A DNA stretch of 64,000 nt from Halotalea alkalilenta DSM 17697. Its GTDB lineage: Bacteria > Pseudomonadota > Gammaproteobacteria > Pseudomonadales > Halomonadaceae. How positions within the stretch are numbered: position 1 is the stretch's first letter; each line of letters begins with the position of its first letter. The notes below the pieces were generated by a model, which saw nothing but the letters and a program-made list of their open reading frames with translations, was not told where the DNA came from and ran no database searches. The position numbers and the translations under genes were made by a program. This document shows positions 1 to 7,023 of this stretch, piece by piece. Location of the stretch: assembly GCF_000621205.1 (NCBI RefSeq), contig NZ_JHYY01000013.1, positions 1-64,000 on the forward strand, given 5' to 3'.

Positions 1-256
1 TGACCTGGATCTCACGCATCAATTGGCGTTCGCTGCGCACCCCGAACAAGTAGCCGATGAACAAGGCCTTGAACAGCATGACGGGATCGAGCGCGGGGCG
101 GCCATTATCGGCGCAGTAGAGATGGCGGACCTTGTCGCGGATGAAGGAGAAATCGAGGGTGGCGTCGATGTGACGTAGCAGGTGATCAGACGGCACCAGC
201 TCTTCAAGCGTGACCATTTCGAGCTGATGTTGATGAGGAGAGGGCTCTCGCAGCAC
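1..256 (-). CDS. IS1182-family transposase, N-terminal part (truncated by the window edge)
   Basis: The minus-strand frame from a GTG at 254-256 reads VLREPSPHQHQLEMVTLEEL, followed by VPSDHLLRHIDATLDFSF, CADNGRPALDPVMLFKALFI and SERQLMREIQV. This is the conserved N-terminus of IS1182/IS5-superfamily DDE transposases, which continues into the catalytic domain outside the window. An in-frame TGA upstream limits the start to the GTG or a later codon. No frameshift is seen in the 85 codons present, so the copy could be active. That cannot be judged without the rest. Confidence 0.8.
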   Translation of the reverse strand, partial: MLREPSPHQHQLEMVTLEELVPSDHLLRHIDATLDFSFIRDKVRHLYCADNGRPALDPVMLFKALFIGYLFGVRSERQLMREIQV

Positions 257-333
257 GGCGGCATACTCGCAAAGGGTATGCCTTCATCAAAACAAAGCCC
301 TGGCGGTGAGGCCAGGGCTTTGTCAGCAGTCTG
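1..333 (-). mobile_element. IS1182-family insertion sequence, 5' end only (runs off the window)
   Basis: This is the transposase-start end of an IS1182-like element. It contains the first part of the transposase gene, an internal hairpin at about 292-321 (CAAAGCCCTGGC facing GCCAGGGCTTTG), and a terminus at 319-333 that reads CAGACTGCTGACAAA on the minus strand. The same terminus ends the 330-bp repeats at 5.4, 44.6 and 56.3 kb. Immediately outside lies a perfect hairpin (334-371). IS1182-family elements are known to insert at palindromes and to make variable, long target duplications. The other end lies outside the window. Confidence 0.8.
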
Positions 334-371
334 AAAGAGAAGGGGTGCTGCGCGCAGCACCCCTTCTCTTT
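334..371. terminator. Perfect 38-bp hairpin, terminator and IS target site
   Basis: AAAGAGAAGGGGTGCTGCG is followed directly by its exact reverse complement. It lies 12 bp downstream of the ABM-domain gene (minus strand), with a T-rich 3' arm in either direction, so it is a plausible intrinsic terminator. It abuts the end of the IS1182 element, as duplicated hairpins abut the related 330-bp repeats elsewhere in the window. Confidence 0.7.
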
Positions 372-383
372 TCATGTACCAGA

Positions 384-671
384 TCAAAGCAGCGTTTCGA
401 GCCGAGCGGCTTCCATCGACTCGATCTTGCCCTCGAGCGCCTCGATCAGCCGCTTGAAGTGACTCTGCTCCTCGCGGCGCGAGATCGCTTCCTGGTCACG
501 CCACTGCTCGAGAATGTAGAACGCGCTGGGGCGCTTGAAGTCACGGTTGAGCGCATAGAACTCGCAGCCGTCATCGATCCGCGATGGGGGCACCACCTCC
601 CTCAGCGCCTCTTCGACCTCCTGCTCATACCCCGGCTTGGCGACGATCGTGGTGATCACTCCAATGCCCAT
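384..671 (-). CDS. ABM-domain (antibiotic biosynthesis monooxygenase-like) protein
   Basis: A 95-residue protein of the ferredoxin-like ABM/YgiN fold. It begins MGIGVITTIVAKPGYEQEVE and has the family features of an N-terminal beta strand, a helix with acidic and basic residues, a central FYALNRDFKRPSAFYILEQW strand pair and a C-terminal amphipathic helix (SHFKRLIEALEGKIESM). Homologues include quinol monooxygenase YgiN and many stress-related small enzymes, usually dimeric and cofactor-free. The substrate cannot be told from sequence. The open frame extends upstream, but the ATG at 669-671 gives the family's normal length. It is monocistronic and ends at the hairpin at 334-371. Confidence 0.8.
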   Translation of the reverse strand: MGIGVITTIVAKPGYEQEVEEALREVVPPSRIDDGCEFYALNRDFKRPSAFYILEQWRDQEAISRREEQSHFKRLIEALEGKIESMEAARLETLL

Positions 672-717
672 GCTGGCTCCTCGCTTGAAAGCTGGCGTAA
701 CGCCGTCTTGCCCCACT

Positions 718-1473
718 CTAACCCGCCGCAGGAGCGGTTGAAACGCCCAGGCCGTCTCGGGGCGCTTCCAGCCGCTCGAGCTGGCGGCGCATCGCCGCCG
801 ATGGCCGCTCCAGACGCCGATAGGCCCTGCTCGCCGCATAGCTCTCGTTGAAGACATCGAAGTAATCGTCGAGCACCCCGGCCGCCTCATGCTCCCCAGC
901 CACGCGCAGCAGTTCGGCTGCGACCTCCGCGGTGCAAAGGTGCTGGGCGGAGGCCGGGGTACGCAGCCGATAGCGAGTCAGCCGCTCGGTGCGCAATGCG
1001 ACGATCGGAAGCCGGGCCAGGTAGGGGCTCTGGCGGAACATCCTGCGGGCCTGACGCCAGGTACCATCGAGGATCACGAACACCGGTATGCGCTCGTCAT
1101 CCGGAGCGCGATACGCGACGACTCGATCGGCGTAGTCGGGCTGATCGTCGGGGAAGACCAGAAAAGGCATGAAGCGCGGATCCGCGAGCCGTTCGAGCAG
1201 CAGCGGGTCCGGCTCGGTGCGGGACCAGCCGAAAACTTCGGTCGAGGCCAGGCAGTCGGCGATCAACCGCCCGGTGTTGGTCGGTTTGTGCCGCTCGAGG
1301 GCATGGGTGATCAGCCAGAAACGCGCCCTCGCCTCCACCCTCACCTTGTAGGGGCACAAGCAGTTGAGCTGCGGCAGACGACAGCCTTCGCAACGCACGA
1401 CCGCGCTGCCGCGCGCCTTGAACGGCCGGCGAGGATGATCGCTCGTCTCGCCGCCAGGAAGATCTCGATTCAT
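718..1473 (-). CDS. tapT: tRNA-uridine aminocarboxypropyltransferase (DTW domain)
   Basis: A 251-residue DTW-domain protein. Family members use S-adenosylmethionine to make acp3U in tRNA (position 47 in E. coli). The N-terminal third has a zinc-knuckle-like CEGCRLPQLNCLCPY motif. The signature appears as VILDGTWRQARRMFRQSPYL in the middle, followed by RLRTPASAQHLCTAEVAA, which resembles the SAM-binding part of the family. The last 30 residues are rich in arginine and look disordered. The start overlaps the stop of the upstream transporter gene by 4 bp (ATGA), so the two are probably co-transcribed. Confidence 0.85.
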   Translation of the reverse strand: MNRDLPGGETSDHPRRPFKARGSAVVRCEGCRLPQLNCLCPYKVRVEARARFWLITHALERHKPTNTGRLIADCLASTEVFGWSRTEPDPLLLERLADPRFMPFLVFPDDQPDYADRVVAYRAPDDERIPVFVILDGTWRQARRMFRQSPYLARLPIVALRTERLTRYRLRTPASAQHLCTAEVAAELLRVAGEHEAAGVLDDYFDVFNESYAASRAYRRLERPSAAMRRQLERLEAPRDGLGVSTAPAAG

Positions 1474-2411
1474 GAAGATTCCGTGGAGGTCGTGCTGATG
1501 CCGGTGATCGGACGGCGCTTCCAGTAGCCTGCCAGCAGCGATCCGGAGATGTTGTGCCAGACCGAAAACAGCGCACCAGGCAGCGCAGCCGCGGGGGTGA
1601 AGAACTGGGTCGCGAGCGAGACCGCCAGTGCAGAGTTCTGCATCCCCACCTCGAAAGCGAGGGTACGGCTCTTGCGTTCATCGAGCCCGAGCAGCCTCCC
1701 CCCCCAGTACCCTCCCGCAAGGCCTACGCCGTTGTGCAGAAGCACCGCCACCGCGACGATGGGCCCGAGCGTCGCCAGCTGGCCGACGTTGGCGGCAACG
1801 ACCACTCCGATGATCACCAGGATCGCGGCCACCGCGACACTGGCGAGCATCGGCTCGATCCGCTCGACATACGCACCGATGAACCGGTGCACCGCCACAC
1901 CGAGCAGGATCGGCAGCAACACCAGTCGAGCGATGCTCCAAAGCATTGCCCATACCGGCACGCTGACGCTTTGCCCGACCAGCAGCCAGACCAGCAGCGG
2001 CGTAAGCACCACCGAGACCAGGGTCGAGACGATGGTCAGGCTGACCGCCAGCGCCACGTTGCCACCGGAGATCCAGGTCATCACGTTGGAGGCGGTGCCG
2101 CTGGATACCGCGCCGACCAGGATCATCCCGACCATCAGCTCCGGCGGCAGACCGAGCAGCCAACCGATCGCGAACGCGGCCAGCGGCATCACCGTGTAGT
2201 GGAGCATGAGACCGAGCAGCACCGCTCGGGGATCACGGAACACACCGGCGAAATCCTCGCGCGAGAGCGTCACCCCCATGACAAACATGATCAGCATCAA
2301 GAGCGGCTGAACCAGCCCGGCAAGCGAGAGCAGCGGAGTCGGCAGGCATACCGCGAACACGGCGACCAGGATCGCCCACACTGGGAACATCCGGTTGAAT
2401 GATTCGAACAT
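1470..2411 (-). CDS. Bile acid:sodium symporter (BASS) family transporter
   Basis: A 313-residue inner-membrane protein with about nine to ten hydrophobic segments spread evenly along its length. It shows the BASS hallmarks MLIMFVMGVTLSREDF near residue 50 and GAVSSGTASNVMTWISGGNV near residue 110, where family members bind sodium. The likely start is the ATG at 2409-2411 (MFESFNRMFPVWAILV), and a longer frame adds nine residues. BASS proteins import organic anions with sodium; bacterial substrates include pantoate and keto acids, so none is assigned here. The gene overlaps tapT by 4 bp. Confidence 0.8.
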   Translation of the reverse strand: MFESFNRMFPVWAILVAVFAVCLPTPLLSLAGLVQPLLMLIMFVMGVTLSREDFAGVFRDPRAVLLGLMLHYTVMPLAAFAIGWLLGLPPELMVGMILVGAVSSGTASNVMTWISGGNVALAVSLTIVSTLVSVVLTPLLVWLLVGQSVSVPVWAMLWSIARLVLLPILLGVAVHRFIGAYVERIEPMLASVAVAAILVIIGVVVAANVGQLATLGPIVAVAVLLHNGVGLAGGYWGGRLLGLDERKSRTLAFEVGMQNSALAVSLATQFFTPAAALPGALFSVWHNISGSLLAGYWKRRPITGISTTSTESS

Positions 2412-2486
2412 GACGAAAGAAGACCTCGAGAATGCCAAGCGGCGGCACCGTAGAAGGCGCCGCCGCGAGAAGAAAAGCCCGCCGAC

Positions 2487-3209
2487 TCAGCCGGCGGACA
2501 TATCGGGGGGCGTGAGTCGCCGGGTCCGGCGCCAGTGATCGACTAGCAGCGGAACACCTTCGGCGGCGCGGCGCGACAGCGCCATCACGCCCTGGGGGGC
2601 AAACTCGTGCGCTCTGGGATCGACCAGCAGGCGCGGTACGTGAAATGCCACCTCATCGATCAACCCCGCCACCGGCATGACGTTGAGCGAGGTACCAACG
2701 ACCAGCAGCAAGTCGGCGTCGGCGGTAAGCTCACGGGCGGCGTCGAGGAGCAGTACCGGCTCGCCGAACCAGACCACGTGCGGACGCAGCTGGCTGCCCT
2801 TGTCGCAGAGGTCACCGAGATTGATCTCCTCACCCTCGGCGAGCGGATAGATCAAGCGGGGATCGACGCTCGAACGAGCATTCATCACGTTGCCGTGAAG
2901 ATGCATCACATCCTTGGAGCCCGCGCGCTCGTGAAGGTCATCGATATTCTGGGTCAGAATGGTGACGCGGAAACCAGCGCCTTCCAGCTCAGCCAGGGCA
3001 CGATGAGCAGCATTGGGACGAGCGCTGCGGATCTGCCGGCGCCGCTCGGCGTAGAACCCGAGCACGCGCTCTGGATCGCGCCGCCAACCCTCCGGTGTCG
3101 CGACCGCCTCGACGGGATGATTGGCCCATAGGCCTTCCGCCGCGCGGAAAGTCTCGATACCACTCTCGGCACTGATGCCAGCGCCGCTGAGCACCACCAG
3201 ATGCGGCAT
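2487..3209 (-). CDS. NAD-dependent protein deacylase, Sir2/CobB type lacking zinc cysteines
   Basis: A 240-residue sirtuin starting MPHLVVLSGAGISAESGIE. It has the NAD-binding GAGISAESGIETFR loop, TQNIDDLHERAGS, and the catalytic histidine in MHLHGNVMNARSS. FYAERRRQI contains the Y-x-x-R pair that marks deacylases acting on acidic (succinyl-type) acyl groups. The four zinc-ligand cysteines of E. coli CobB are missing; only one cysteine (LGDLCDKGSQ) lies in that module. I know a bacterial clade with this LGDLC-GSQLRPHVVWFGE arrangement, so this is probably normal for the clade rather than decay. The gene stands alone. Confidence 0.85.
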   Translation of the reverse strand: MPHLVVLSGAGISAESGIETFRAAEGLWANHPVEAVATPEGWRRDPERVLGFYAERRRQIRSARPNAAHRALAELEGAGFRVTILTQNIDDLHERAGSKDVMHLHGNVMNARSSVDPRLIYPLAEGEEINLGDLCDKGSQLRPHVVWFGEPVLLLDAARELTADADLLLVVGTSLNVMPVAGLIDEVAFHVPRLLVDPRAHEFAPQGVMALSRRAAEGVPLLVDHWRRTRRLTPPDMSAG

Positions 3210-3428
3210 AGCTCCCCCTAGAGTCGAACGACGCACTCACCCAGCGTCGACCACGCATCCAACTCCTTCACCGGCGACCCCGCCTGGCCGAACCTTTCCT
3301 GCCGGGGCAGCGGGTGGCGATTCTATCAGATATAGATCAGCGGGCCATCCCAAGCGGCCCAAGGCGGGTGCTCACGCCTCGGTGTCTGTACATCTCCTGC
3401 GTTTGACGCCAAAATATCGCGCCATCCT

Positions 3429-4214
3429 TTGGTCGTGAACCTCGTGACACCTCTTCGTGTGCTCCACTTGGACGACGATATCGTCGTCGTCGCCAAGCCT
3501 GCGGGCGTACTGGTCCACCGCAGCGCGCTGGACCGCCATGCGCCCCGCATCCTGCTCCAGGAGCTGCGCGATACCATTCAGCGGCGGGTCTACCCGGTCC
3601 ATCGCCTCGATCGGCCCACCGCGGGCGTCATGGTCTTCGCTCTCAGCCCAGAAGCCGCGGCGAGGCTCTCCGAGCAGTTCACCGAACATCGGGTGGATAA
3701 ACGCTACCTCGCCGTGGTCCGCGGCCATGCGCCGCTCGCCGCCAGGCTCGACTGGCCGCTGCGCGAGGAGGATGGGCTTCGGCCCAAGGCGGAGAATCCC
3801 GCCATGCCCGCTTGCACCGAGATAGCCAGGCTCGCCGAGATCGAGCTGCCGGTCGCCATCGACCGCTACCCAAGCAGCCGCTACTCGCTGATCGAGGCCA
3901 ATCCGTCGAGCGGACGACGCCACCAGATCCGCCGACACCTGAGCCAAGCGGGCCACCCGCTGATCGGCGATGCCAAGCATGGCAAGGGCGTGCACAACCG
4001 CTATTTCAAGACGCACTACTTCGCCGAGTTCCCGGGCAGCGCCCGGCTGCTGCTGGCGGCGACCCGACTTGGTTTCGCCCATCCGTTCAGCGGTATGCGA
4101 ATCGAGGCCGAAGCGGCACTCGAGAGCGACTTCGCCGCCCTGCTGGAGCTGTTCGGCTGGCAGGCGCATCTCTCCCGGGACCGTATCACCGTATGCGAGC
4201 AGACCAATCCCTAG
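3429..4214 (+). CDS. truC: tRNA pseudouridine(65) synthase TruC
   Basis: A 261-residue RluA/RluC-type pseudouridine synthase. The catalytic aspartate is in PVHRLDRPTAGVMVFA, with VAKPAGVLVHR upstream and SGRRHQIRRHLSQAGHPLIG downstream, all family signatures. The C-terminal HNRYFKTHYF is typical of TruC, which modifies U65 of tRNA(Ile) and tRNA(Asp). The open frame starts at a TTG at 3429; GTG codons at 3435 and 3444 are equally possible starts. tcdA begins 5 bp after the stop, so the two RNA-modification genes probably form an operon. Confidence 0.85.
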   Translation: MVVNLVTPLRVLHLDDDIVVVAKPAGVLVHRSALDRHAPRILLQELRDTIQRRVYPVHRLDRPTAGVMVFALSPEAAARLSEQFTEHRVDKRYLAVVRGHAPLAARLDWPLREEDGLRPKAENPAMPACTEIARLAEIELPVAIDRYPSSRYSLIEANPSSGRRHQIRRHLSQAGHPLIGDAKHGKGVHNRYFKTHYFAEFPGSARLLLAATRLGFAHPFSGMRIEAEAALESDFAALLELFGWQAHLSRDRITVCEQTNP

Positions 4215-4219
4215 GATCG

Positions 4220-5041
4220 ATGATGAGTGATTCCTCCTTCGCCCCATCGCTTGAGCGCGACGCCGCCGAGCTGCGTTTCGGCGGCATCCGCCGGCTGATC
4301 GGCGCTCGCGCCCAGGCACGGCTGGCCCGCGCCCACGTCGCCGTGATCGGCGTCGGTGGCGTCGGCAGCTGGGCAGTCGAGGCGCTGGCGCGCAGCGGTA
4401 TCGGTCGGCTGACCCTGATCGATCTGGACGACGTCTGCGTCTCCAACGTCAATCGCCAGCTGCCCGCCCTCGATGGCCAGATCGGTCGTCCCAAGGTCGA
4501 GGTGCTCGCCGAGCGGATGCGGCTGATCAATCCGGAGCTCGAGCTCGACCCGGTCAGCGCCTTCATCACCCCACACAATCTCGAGCAACGCCTCGATATC
4601 GGCATCGACCATGTGATCGACGCCATCGACGCGCTTGCCGCCAAGACCGCACTAGTCGACTGGTGCAAGCGCCGGGGGCTCGGTCTCACCGTGACCGGTG
4701 GAGCCGGTGGACTGCTCGACCCGACCCGGATCGAACGGCGCGACCTGTCGCGCACCGAGCAGGACCCGCTGCTCGCCAAGCTGCGCAGCAATCTGCGCCG
4801 CCACCACGGCTATCCGCGCGACCCCAAGCGCCGCTTCGGGATCACCTGCATCTGCTCCGATGAGCAGCGCCGCTATCCAGCACCGGATGGAGAGGTCTGC
4901 GCGCGCAAGCCGGGCGCCGGCGAATCGACCCGGCTCGACTGCGCCTCAGGCTATGGAGCGGCGAGCTTCGTCACCGGCGCCTTCGGCTTCGCCGCCGCCG
5001 CCCATGCGGTCGAGCGGCTCTCGAGCAGGCTCGAAGACTGA
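4220..5041 (+). CDS. tcdA: tRNA threonylcarbamoyladenosine dehydratase TcdA (CsdL)
   Basis: A 273-residue E1-like enzyme that converts t6A37 of tRNA to cyclic ct6A using ATP. The N-terminal Rossmann motif is VIGVGGVGSWAVEALARSGI. It is followed by LTLIDLDDVCVSNVNRQ and IDHVIDAIDALAAKTAL, the ATP-binding core of the ThiF/MoeB family. The C-terminal part has the TcdA-type SYRR-equivalent region, CICSDEQRRYPAP, and GYGAASFVTGAFGF. Two tandem ATG codons (4220, 4223) offer the start; the longer open frame is an artefact overlapping truC. Co-transcribed with truC and probably the DUF1653 gene. Confidence 0.88.
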   Translation: MMSDSSFAPSLERDAAELRFGGIRRLIGARAQARLARAHVAVIGVGGVGSWAVEALARSGIGRLTLIDLDDVCVSNVNRQLPALDGQIGRPKVEVLAERMRLINPELELDPVSAFITPHNLEQRLDIGIDHVIDAIDALAAKTALVDWCKRRGLGLTVTGGAGGLLDPTRIERRDLSRTEQDPLLAKLRSNLRRHHGYPRDPKRRFGITCICSDEQRRYPAPDGEVCARKPGAGESTRLDCASGYGAASFVTGAFGFAAAAHAVERLSSRLED

Positions 5042-5067
5042 ACATCCATCATCACAGCAGGAACCCC

Positions 5068-5307
5068 ATGCCTCCCAACGATCCGATCCCCAGACCGGGC
5101 ATCTATCGCCACTACAAGGGCGCGCTCTATCAAGTGATCGGCGTCGCGCGCCACAGCGAGACCGAGGAGCAGTTGGTGGTCTACCGCGCGCTCTACGGTG
5201 ACTACGATCTCTGGAGCCGACCGCTCGGCATGTTCAATCAAACCATCGAGCGCGATGGCATCCCCCTGCCCCGCTTCGCCCTGGTCAAGGCTTTCGAGCA
5301 AGGCTAG
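5068..5307 (+). CDS. DUF1653 family protein
   Basis: A 79-residue protein matching the DUF1653 pattern: PRPGIYRHYKGALYQVIGVA near the N-terminus, HSETEEQLVVYRALYGDYDL in the middle and RPLGMFNQTIERDGIPLPRF at the end. The family is a small all-beta domain of unknown function, sometimes fused to nucleotide-metabolism proteins. It lies 26 bp after tcdA with a good ribosome-binding site (CAGGAACCCC before the ATG), so it is probably the last gene of truC-tcdA-DUF1653. A GC-rich hairpin at 5356-5380 follows. Confidence 0.8.
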   Translation: MPPNDPIPRPGIYRHYKGALYQVIGVARHSETEEQLVVYRALYGDYDLWSRPLGMFNQTIERDGIPLPRFALVKAFEQG

Positions 5308-5355
5308 GCGCTGGACGCCGCAAAGGCCGTAGCCGCTACCAGGCCCCGAATAGCA

Positions 5356-5380
5356 GCGGCCGCCCGATGGGGCGGCCGCA
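5356..5380. repeat. Hairpin direct repeat, left copy (target duplication, terminator-like)
   Basis: GCGGCCGCCCGATGGGGCGGCCGC forms a stem of GCGGCCGCCC against GGGCGGCCGC. It probably terminates the truC-tcdA-DUF1653 transcript. An identical 25-bp copy lies at 5715-5739 on the other side of the 330-bp element, as expected for a target-site duplication. Confidence 0.8.
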
Positions 5381-5383
5381 AGC

Positions 5384-5713
5384 CAGATTAATGACAAACC
5401 CCTTTTGACCCAGCGACGCTCTCGATCCTGGCGAGTCGAGAACCGTTTGAGTCCTAACGCGCCTCTTGCTCGCTTAGATGCGAGGGGCGGTCCCCTCGCG
5501 CTCCCCCTGAAAGGGGACGCGCCGCCACGAGATCGCGAAACCCTGGCCGATCAACCGCTTGCCCTCGGGTCGGCGCGCATGGACGTCCCTGTCCGGGCGC
5601 GCCTTTTGCGACATCCATGTCGCAAACCCCGGTGCAATCGATTGCCGGCCAGCGCGCTCTCGGAGGCGGCTGGAAACCATCGTGGCATCTTCAAATACTT
5701 TGTCAGCAGTCTG
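5384..5713 (+). mobile_element. 330-bp non-autonomous (MITE-like) element, copy 1, IS1182-related
   Basis: Bounded by imperfect inverted termini: CAGATTAATGACAAA on the left and, read inward from the right, CAGACTGCTGACAAA (12 of 15 identical). The right terminus is identical to that of the IS1182 element at the window start. No credible ORF is present. The interior holds several hairpins, for example TTTGCGACAT-GG-ATGTCGCAAA. By eye it is about 97% identical to copy 2 (44637-44966, inverted). The flanks carry 25-bp direct repeats of a hairpin. IS1182 transposase acting in trans is the likely mobiliser; this is inference. Confidence 0.8.
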
Positions 5714-5714
5714 A

Positions 5715-5739
5715 GCGGCCGCCCGATGGGGCGGCCGCA
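5715..5739. repeat. Hairpin direct repeat, right copy; terminator of bfr
   Basis: Identical to 5356-5380. It lies 17 bp beyond the stop of bfr (minus strand) and probably serves as its intrinsic terminator. After insertion of the 330-bp element each of the two convergent genes kept its own copy of the hairpin. Confidence 0.75.
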
Positions 5740-5756
5740 GGCGCGACTCAGCGATG

Positions 5757-6260
5757 TCAGTGAGCGTCTTCGTTGATGTGCTGTTCGTTGACCGGCTTGA
5801 GCTGGTTCTGCAGATAGTTGGGCAGGCCGATCTTGTCGATCAGCGAGAGCTCGGTCTCGATGTGATCGATATGCTCCTCCTCGTCGGCGAGGATCTCCTT
5901 GAGCAGATCGCGACTGACGTAGTCGCCCACCGATTCGCAATACTGGATCGCGGAGATCAGCGCTTTGTGCGCATCGTACTCGAGCTGGAGGTCGGCCTTG
6001 AGCATCTCGACGGTATCTTCGCCGATGTGCAGCTTGCCGAGATCCTGCAGGTTGGGCAGTCCGTCGAGGAACAGGATCCGCTGAGTGAGCCGGTCGGCGT
6101 GGCGCATCTCCTCGATCGACTCCCCGTACTCCCATTTCGCCAGCCCGTCGATCCCCCAGTTCTCGTACATCCGGGCATGGAGGAAGTACTGGTTGATCGC
6201 CACCAGTTCATTACCCAGGATGACGTTGAGGTGTTCGATTACTTTCGGGTCGCCTTTCAT
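5757..6260 (-). CDS. bfr: Bacterioferritin
   Basis: A 167-residue haem-containing ferritin that oxidises Fe(II) and stores iron in a 24-mer. Starting at [20 protein letters not shown] it follows E. coli Bfr closely. The diiron ligands are visible in [28 protein letters not shown] and DEEEHID, and the methionine in EEMRHADR is the haem ligand. An upstream in-frame ATG at 6276-6278 is less likely because GAGGAA sits 7 bp before the chosen ATG. bfd, its electron donor for iron release, is 300 bp upstream on the same strand but separated by a terminator. Confidence 0.93.
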   Translation of the reverse strand: MKGDPKVIEHLNVILGNELVAINQYFLHARMYENWGIDGLAKWEYGESIEEMRHADRLTQRILFLDGLPNLQDLGKLHIGEDTVEMLKADLQLEYDAHKALISAIQYCESVGDYVSRDLLKEILADEEEHIDHIETELSLIDKIGLPNYLQNQLKPVNEQHINEDAH

Positions 6261-6480
6261 CTGCAGTTCCTCTGCCAAGTCTCAGTCGTCACGGTAGGGC
6301 GGTGCCAAGCGCCCGTAGACCGGCAGTATCTGACAACTTACCCCTGTTTTCCATACATTTTCGCTCATTTTTCCCGACGTTCGAGGACGATAATCAATCC
6401 TATTACCACTCAATAGAGCGTCCGATTGCGACCCGGTATCAATCCGCGAATAGTGACGAAAAACAGCGCCGTAAAACGCA

Positions 6481-6517
6481 AAAGCCCCACCGGCGAAAGA
6501 AGCGCCGATGGGGCTTT
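6481..6517. terminator. Intrinsic terminator downstream of bfd
   Basis: AAAGCCCCACCGGCG pairs with CGCCGATGGGGCTTT, one mismatch, loop AAAGAAG. It lies 46 bp after bfd (minus strand). The rest of the bfr-bfd interval (6261-6563) holds no gene that I can recognise; an AT-rich GATAATCAATCCTATTACC at about 6389 could belong to the bfr promoter or an iron-regulator site, but the match is weak. Confidence 0.7.
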
Positions 6518-6563
6518 GAAACGATGGCCTTGAATCGATGGCGAAATCAGCTTCGAAGAATGG

Positions 6564-6764
6564 TCACACCGCGTAGGCGAGGTCGTAGCGCGGCTCCAGT
6601 TCGACCAGCGCGTCCCGCACGATCTCCTTGCCGACCCTTGCACACTTGCAGCACTGGCTGGCGCAACCGGTGGCTTCACGTACTTCCTTCCAGCTCGAAG
6701 CACCTTCCTCGACCGCTTGCCTGAGCTGACGGTCGGTCACTCCCTTGCAAAGACAGACGTACAT
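6564..6764 (-). CDS. bfd: Bacterioferritin-associated ferredoxin
   Basis: A 66-residue [2Fe-2S] protein of the BFD family. The four cluster cysteines are in MYVCLCKGVTD (C4, C6) and TGCASQCCKC (the C-x-x-C pair). It reduces the haem of Bfr so that stored iron can be released. It is transcribed in the same direction as bfr but ends in its own terminator. In many bacteria it is induced by iron starvation; I found no convincing Fur box upstream. Confidence 0.92.
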   Translation of the reverse strand: MYVCLCKGVTDRQLRQAVEEGASSWKEVREATGCASQCCKCARVGKEIVRDALVELEPRYDLAYAV

Positions 6765-6996
6765 GAATTCCCCCGGCGACGATTGGACGGGACCGATCGC
6801 GAATGGAGCGGACTCGGACCCATTTGCGTAATCTACCTAATTGGCAGAAGAACTCAATGACAACTGAGAGAAATTCACATTAGCTGCAAAAAAGCATCCG
6901 CACTTCCACGCGCATCGATCAGCGGCGCTCACCCAGCGGTGAGCGCAACGGGGCCAATGCGAAGAAGAGTACGCAGGAGAATTGGACAATGAGGCC

Positions 6997-7019
6997 GGAG
7001 CGGCCCGGTGGGCCGCTCC
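6997..7019. terminator. Hairpin terminator downstream of lptG
   Basis: GGAGCGGCCC-GGT-GGGCCGCTCC lies 5 bp after the stop of lptG (minus strand). A further perfect hairpin (GCGCTCAC-CCAGCG-GTGAGCGC) lies at about 6926-6947. No gene is seen between bfd and these hairpins. Confidence 0.65.
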
Positions 7020-7023
7020 TTGG

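Noticed and set aside
2487..3209. Loss of zinc-binding cysteines in the sirtuin as a sign of decay
   Set aside because: The catalytic histidine and NAD-binding loops are intact, and the sequence resembles a known bacterial clade without the zinc module, so it is probably functional.
6389..6408. Fur box upstream of bfr
   Set aside because: GATAATCAATCCTATTACC shares only its first half convincingly with the Fur consensus.
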